Positions 30,570 through 34,016 of a DNA stretch of 34,016 nucleotides are shown piece by piece (the first letter of the stretch is position 1; each line of letters opens with the position of its first letter). Source of the DNA: Candidatus Iainarchaeum sp. GTDB taxonomy: Archaea > Iainarchaeota > Iainarchaeia > Iainarchaeales > Iainarchaeaceae. A model generated the notes under the pieces. It was not told the origin of the DNA. It searched no databases and was given only the letters and a program-made list of their open reading frames with translations. Both the position numbers and the translations under genes were made by a program. The stretch lies in the NCBI GenBank assembly GCA_016202305.1, contig JACQPB010000033.1, positions 1 through 34,016 on the forward strand, written 5' to 3'.

Positions 30570-31271
30570 ATGCCAAGACTAATCAAGAGAGTAATGGGCC
30601 TTGGGGAAGGGCCGATACTGAAAAAAAGCGTGGACCTCGCTGTTCGACACCCTGACATAAATTTCATAGCCAATGACTTGCATCGAATCGATGCGCAAGA
30701 CTTCGACCATTACCTCAGACGGATAGAAGTGCGCTACAGGCCCAAAAACCTAACGTTTGCCACGGGAATGCATGCAGCCGAAGCCGTGTCAAAGGAAGCG
30801 CCTAACAGCCTAGACCATGTATATGCGCACTTCCTTCTGAAAAACATGCCACGCGCCGAAAGGGAAGAGCTATACACGGAATTGCAAAGGGCTATGCGGC
30901 CCAGAGCACAGCTAAAGATCGTAGAAAACAAGCACTACGAAAAACCCAGGTTAAGAGAGCTTGCAGCCCACGGATTCGGAGTAACGAGCAGACCTGCAAC
31001 GACAAAAGAAGCCATGAAATTGGGAACCGAAAGCGCAGAGGCACAAGCGAAGCAATGGGCTTACATAAAAGCAACAGAAAACAAAAAACTAATAATGGAT
31101 AAATTGTTTACTCCGTGGTGGGAAAGAGTACGAAAAAAATTGGCCGAAAACGGAGAAACGCCAGAAACTATTGAACTAATACACAAAGAGGCAGAACACA
31201 ATTTTTTATCCCATGACCCGCCCTTTGTAGTCATAACCGCGACAAAAGCAAGGGAAAGGAAAACACAATAA
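30570..31271 (+). CDS. Class I SAM-dependent methyltransferase-like protein
   Basis: 233 residues with a Rossmann-like core: a degenerate glycine loop (VMGLGEGPILKKSV), an acidic end of strand 2 (NFIANDLHRID), strand 4 NLTFATG and DHVYAHFLLKNMPRAEREEL, which resembles methyltransferase motifs IV-V, then RPRAQLKIVE. The usual GxGxG loop reads GLGEG, so SAM binding is plausible. A helical extension (AKQWAYIKATENKKLIMDKL) precedes a final strand FVVITATKA. TATAAA (30541-30546) ~28 nt upstream of the ATG. Substrate unknown. Confidence 0.65.
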   Translation: MPRLIKRVMGLGEGPILKKSVDLAVRHPDINFIANDLHRIDAQDFDHYLRRIEVRYRPKNLTFATGMHAAEAVSKEAPNSLDHVYAHFLLKNMPRAEREELYTELQRAMRPRAQLKIVENKHYEKPRLRELAAHGFGVTSRPATTKEAMKLGTESAEAQAKQWAYIKATENKKLIMDKLFTPWWERVRKKLAENGETPETIELIHKEAEHNFLSHDPPFVVITATKARERKTQ

Positions 31272-31332
31272 GCCAAAGAAACGGAAAAATGACATGCGGA
31301 GCGGTGATTTTGCCATCGTGCGGGGGCGCGGA

Positions 31333-31367
31333 TATGCACCGTACGTGTTTAGCTGGTCGTATGCACC
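31333..31367. mobile_element. Possible IS scar: 8-bp direct repeats around an IS-end-like 19-mer
   Basis: TATGCACC occurs at 31333-31340 and again at 31360-31367. Between them is GTACGTGTTTAGCTGGTCG, whose first 13 bases equal the sequence at 33789-33801 at the end of the partial IS66-type element. IS66 elements make 8-bp target duplications. This fits a deleted insertion, but the right end is not recognisable. Confidence 0.45.
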
Positions 31368-31369
31368 TG

Positions 31370-31392
31370 TTATGTAGATTTTAGCTACATAA
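31370..31392. repeat. 8-bp stem-loop beside the IS scar
   Basis: TTATGTAG (31370-31377) and CTACATAA (31385-31392) form a perfect stem with loop ATTTTAG, within the 226-bp gap before the wHTH gene. That gap also contains the wHTH promoter (TTTTATA, ~31467-31473). Confidence 0.4.
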
Positions 31393-31497
31393 TAGGTTTT
31401 TGTCCGCACGCGCCGCAAAAACACTACAAACCCGCTTTCTGGCATGCCAGAACAAAAGCACACCATTTTATACCAAAAAAGCCATTAAATATGGTTT

Positions 31498-31794
31498 ATG
31501 GTGCTCAATACTGGCAATGCAGGAAGGCGGGGCATTGAAAGGGAAATACTCGCAATAGTCAATGAGCGCTGGCCAACATCCGCGCTGGAAATAGCGAGGC
31601 ACTTCCGCGAGGACACATCATCACGCGGCAAAAGGAAAAAGCACTCCACCAAGTACGCATATTACCTCAAGAAGCTCGTGGCAAAAAGGCTCGTGCTCTC
31701 CAAGAGGTTCGGCCACGCTCTCGTAGTGTGGCCGGTGCAGGCAGAGGCCTACAGGACAATCCACAGGATACTCAAGGAGGCCGGAGATGCTTAA
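31498..31794 (+). CDS. Winged-helix DNA-binding protein
   Basis: 98 residues: an HTH (REILAIVNERWPTSALEIAR, HFRED), then a basic stretch with a conserved-looking second helix (KYAYYLKKLVAKRLVLSKRF) and a wing (GHALVVWPV). This is a typical archaeal wHTH. TTTTATA ~27 nt before the ATG. Its end overlaps the start of the V4R-domain gene by 8 nt, so the two are co-translated and probably act together. Confidence 0.78.
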   Translation: MVLNTGNAGRRGIEREILAIVNERWPTSALEIARHFREDTSSRGKRKKHSTKYAYYLKKLVAKRLVLSKRFGHALVVWPVQAEAYRTIHRILKEAGDA

Positions 31795-32344
31795 CTCTTT
31801 CTACGACAAGTTCATCTTCACGAACGGAATACAATACACGCACAGCAATTTCTACCTCGTGAACATGCCATTCGTGATGCTGCCCGCAGACCTGCTCGCC
31901 GGAATCGCGGCCGCGGAGGACGGAGCGGCAAACCGCCACATGTACAAAGCCATAAAGGAAGCGGTGAGGCAGAACGTGAGGAAGGACTTCCAGATAGATT
32001 TCGGCGTGGAAGGGGAAAAAGGCCTCGAATTCATGCAGGCATACTTCATAGCGTCAGGATGGGGGCAGATGGAATTCAACGACATAAACAGCGAAAAAGG
32101 CCACGCCCTGATAAGCGTCGCAAACTCGCCTGTGGCCGCAAACTGCAAAAACGCGAAGGCGCCAGTTGACACCGTGCTCCGCGGAATCCTCGCGGGCATA
32201 TTCAGCACCCACTTCAGGAAAGACGTGGAATGCGTCGAGGTCAAATGCGCGGCCCTCAACGCCCAGCAATGCGACTTCATAGTGAAGCCGCTCGCGGAAT
32301 TCGACTTCGGAAACCCTAACACAAGGGCGCAACTCGAGGTATGA
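31787..32344 (+). CDS. V4R-domain protein (putative small-molecule sensor)
   Basis: 185 residues. The C-terminal two thirds match the V4R (4-vinyl reductase) fold: GLEFMQAYFIASGWGQMEF, then GILAGIFSTHFRKDVECVEV and KCAALNAQQCDFIVKP with the family's paired cysteines. V4R domains bind hydrophobic ligands and occur in enzymes and sensors, often fused to regulators. The gene overlaps the wHTH gene upstream (ATG inside its last codons), implying a two-protein ligand-responsive regulator. The ligand is unknown. Confidence 0.82.
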   Translation: MLNSFYDKFIFTNGIQYTHSNFYLVNMPFVMLPADLLAGIAAAEDGAANRHMYKAIKEAVRQNVRKDFQIDFGVEGEKGLEFMQAYFIASGWGQMEFNDINSEKGHALISVANSPVAANCKNAKAPVDTVLRGILAGIFSTHFRKDVECVEVKCAALNAQQCDFIVKPLAEFDFGNPNTRAQLEV

Positions 32345-32487
32345 GACAGACGGAAGAAAAACTGACTTATACATAATAGGGCCGGGTTCGGGTAAGCCAT
32401 TACACTATCTCGCAATGGGCTTATTAGCACCGGAACTGTTTTCAGGGGCGACGAAATTCGCTTTCCGGAAAAAGGCCGCGCAAGCCG

Positions 32488-33672
32488 TCAGTATACAAGC
32501 AGCGGCAGGAATTGTTTTTCTTTTAACACTATTTTTTCGGCTGTTTTTACGCGGAGTTTTAGCTGGGCCGCGGTTTTACTTTCGCCGCCTACCTCAACGA
32601 GTATTTTTTCGCTGCCTTTGACCGCCAGGTAGTCCGGGCTTTTCTTTTCGCCCTTTATCGTGTATACCGAGTAGCCCCTTTCTGTGAGCGCGAAAACAGC
32701 CAGCTCCTCCCTTGTTGCACCTAAATCCGGCTTCGTCCCAATTTTTTTTGCCATGGCCTGCCTGAAGATTGGGTGGTGGAACATGAGCTTTGGCTCCTTT
32801 CTTGCGCTTGCGAATGATTTCGAGTATGGCTGCACCATCCTGAGTATCTTCATTTTTCCAAGCAGATCTATCAGCTCATAGGTTTTGTGCTTTTTGAGTT
32901 CAAGCGCCGAGCAGAAGGTGTTTACGCTGAACTCCCCGAGGGATGCCCCCGAGAGCATGTTCACCGCCTTCTCCATGCCGAGGATGTATTGCCGGTCCAT
33001 CTTTGCAAACAGCACCGCATCTTCCCTGATGGATTTTATCAAGCTGTCGTATATGCCATCAAGAGTGGTATCGGCCCCCCAGAAGTAAAGAGGAGATGCC
33101 CCACCAGCCTTGTATTCAGAGTACGCTTTTTCTATTCTAGGATTATGCCTGGCGAATTCCAGCGCTTCGTCGTAGGTACGCCATTTTTCGGTCGGCTTAA
33201 CCTCTTTTCCTGACAAATGCATGTATTCCCTGAGCGAAAGCTGGTTGGCCTCGATAATTTTGAAACGCCTGTCCGGGTTGAATGCCAAAGGTGCGCTTCC
33301 CGAAACTACAAAACTTGCTTGCTTGAATTCATCATAAAGCGATTTCAGGTCGCGCTCCCACTCAGGATATTTGTGCACCTCGTCAATAAGCAAAGTCGAA
33401 TATCCGCTCTCTAAAAGTGCTTTCCCGACATCATAGAGCCTATAGGCCACCACCCTTGCATGGTCCATTGAAAAATAAATCGCACCAACGCTTACAAGCC
33501 CAAGCAACGCGGTTGTTTTGCCGACACCCCTAAAACCCCTTACTACAGTTATCCTCGGCTCCTCGCCGATGACTATTTTCTGCGCAAAAAACCTTTTCCT
33601 GTATTTTTCCACTCCAGCAGAGGCGCGAACAGATATTTCCTTTATCGAATCAATGTCGACATTTTCAGCCAT
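32488..33672 (-). CDS. AAA-family ATPase with DUF4143-type C-terminus
   Basis: 394 residues. Walker A GFRGVGKTTA (46-55), Walker B LLIDEVHKYP (94-103), sensor-like VVSGSAPLAF (~118-127), the helical REYMHLSG segment, and a C-terminal domain with a PD-(D/E)xK-like pattern (SPDYLAVKGSEKILVEVGGE), as in the archaeal AAA_14/DUF4143 group. The cellular role of these ATPases is poorly known. The start ATG 33672 is preferred over a longer frame to 33783, because the TATA-like box and three TCGGAAA half-sites lie between. The ~140 bp after the V4R gene holds nothing else I can support. Confidence 0.82.
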   Translation of the reverse strand: MAENVDIDSIKEISVRASAGVEKYRKRFFAQKIVIGEEPRITVVRGFRGVGKTTALLGLVSVGAIYFSMDHARVVAYRLYDVGKALLESGYSTLLIDEVHKYPEWERDLKSLYDEFKQASFVVSGSAPLAFNPDRRFKIIEANQLSLREYMHLSGKEVKPTEKWRTYDEALEFARHNPRIEKAYSEYKAGGASPLYFWGADTTLDGIYDSLIKSIREDAVLFAKMDRQYILGMEKAVNMLSGASLGEFSVNTFCSALELKKHKTYELIDLLGKMKILRMVQPYSKSFASARKEPKLMFHHPIFRQAMAKKIGTKPDLGATREELAVFALTERGYSVYTIKGEKKSPDYLAVKGSEKILVEVGGESKTAAQLKLRVKTAEKIVLKEKQFLPLLVY

Positions 33673-33701
33673 TCCGATCACCAAAATATAACACGGAACA
33701 C

Positions 33702-33760
33702 TTTTTAAACTTTCCGAAAAATCGGAAAATAATGGCATAAAGTTTCTGTTTTTTCGGAAA
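33702..33760 (-). promoter_or_regulatory. Promoter and three-half-site operator of the ATPase gene
   Basis: On the minus strand a TTTAAAAAG box (33702-33709 region) lies ~33 nt before the ATG. Immediately upstream are three copies of TCGGAAA: inverted at 33711-33717, direct at 33722-33728 and direct at 33754-33760. The first two form a perfect hairpin-type repeat with an AAAA spacer. This pattern looks like a binding site for a multimeric regulator. Confidence 0.5.
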
Positions 33761-33788
33761 TATTGCCTGCCGCGGCCGAACAAATAGT

Positions 33789-33801
33789 GTACGTGTTTAG
33801 C
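33789..33801. repeat. Probable terminal sequence of the partial IS66-type element
   Basis: GTACGTGTTTAGC marks the outer side of the transposase 3' end; the transposase stop codon (33797-33799) lies inside it. The same 13-mer recurs at 31341-31353 next to 8-bp direct repeats. The partner end lies outside the window. Confidence 0.5.
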
Positions 33802-34015
33802 CCCTTAGGGCTTGCTGGAGTTGGGTGTATGGGTTGAGGTTTCTTTGTTCCCATGTGGCTATCAGGCTTGTTAGTACGTCATGGTTGCGGGTCCCTATTT
33901 GGTTGCGGAGGCAGCCATAGATTTTGCGCTGCACTACTGTTTCGCGGATTCCTCGTTCTGCACGATTGTTGGTTGGCTCTATTTCCGGGTGGAGGATGAA
34001 TGTGAACCAGTGGTC
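33797..34015 (-). CDS. IS66-type transposase, C-terminal part (cut by window edge)
   Basis: 72 residues reading in from the right edge of the window. The segment HPEIEPTNNRAERGIRETVV, then QRKIYGCLRNQIGTR, SLIATWEQRNLNPYTQL, matches the catalytic C-terminus of IS66-like DDE transposases; the Asn-Asn...Glu-Arg block contains the last acidic residue. The frame has no start within the window, so it is 3'-partial information only. It ends with TAA inside the presumed terminal repeat. Confidence 0.8.
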   Translation of the reverse strand, partial: DHWFTFILHPEIEPTNNRAERGIRETVVQRKIYGCLRNQIGTRNHDVLTSLIATWEQRNLNPYTQLQQALRG

Positions 34016-34016
34016 G

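Noticed and set aside
32415-32621. Small plus-strand frame with a hydrophobic stretch
   Set aside because: Two thirds of it is antisense to the conserved end of the ATPase gene, and no TATA box or Shine-Dalgarno site is placed to serve it.
1-34016. CRISPR arrays or cas genes
   Set aside because: No regularly spaced repeats of 20-40 bp and no Cas-like protein were seen.

Overview
The window is archaeal chromosome. It carries archaea-specific genes: Nop5 and fibrillarin, pantoate kinase with phosphopantothenate synthetase, an NMD3 homologue, a beta-CASP RNase without KH domains, an archaeal-type glycyl-tRNA synthetase, an HTH_10 regulator, and a tRNA intron with a bulge-helix-bulge. Many genes have a TATA-like box about 20-33 nt before the start codon, which suggests leaderless transcripts. 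Small proteins, short spacers, an FtsZ and a mosaic of archaeal and bacterial-type enzymes fit a small-genome (DPANN-like, perhaps Diapherotrites/Micrarchaeota-like) archaeon. The exact lineage is inference and cannot be settled from this window.

Layout. 1-3.5 kb: a broken PIN-domain fragment, a long coiled-coil protein and a membrane-anchored surface protein. 3.5-6.4 kb: a compact proC-proB-proA proline operon. 6.4-9.1 kb: two tiny membrane proteins divergent from an HTH_10 regulator across a 14-nt palindrome, then an AbiE-type toxin-antitoxin pair in reversed order. 9.15-15.25 kb: tRNA-Thr(CGU), then glyS-nop5-flpA (translation and box C/D RNP) and pantoate kinase - phosphopantothenate synthetase - dolichol/phytol-kinase-like protein. 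15.3-17.4 kb: tRNA-Arg(CCU) with a 41-nt BHB intron, overlapped in antisense by an AT-rich, frameshifted LAGLIDADG endonuclease gene, followed by a 600-bp gene-free stretch holding a very long imperfect hairpin. 17.5-20.5 kb: ftsZ, an unknown protein, a small membrane protein and a COG1709-type regulator. 20.6-23.5 kb (minus strand): beta-CASP RNase - membrane protein - NMD3. 23.6-27.9 kb: an ADP-forming acyl-CoA synthetase beta subunit, two lipoproteins (one with a nitrilase-type Glu-Lys-Cys triad) and a zinc-ribbon protein. 27.9-31.3 kb: a small HTH protein divergent from a fused RibBA, an EamA transporter and a methyltransferase. 31.3-34 kb: an IS scar, a wHTH + V4R pair, an AAA/DUF4143 ATPase with three operator-like half-sites, and the 3' end of an IS66-type transposase cut by the window edge.

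The best candidates for new biology are: the homing endonuclease whose reading frame runs antisense through a tRNA exon and stops inside its intron; the roughly 210-nt structured element between it and ftsZ; the Arg/Gly-rich, repeat-bearing tail on Nop5; a surface-tethered nitrilase-fold lipoprotein; and a wHTH/V4R split sensor pair. No CRISPR array or complete insertion sequence is present.
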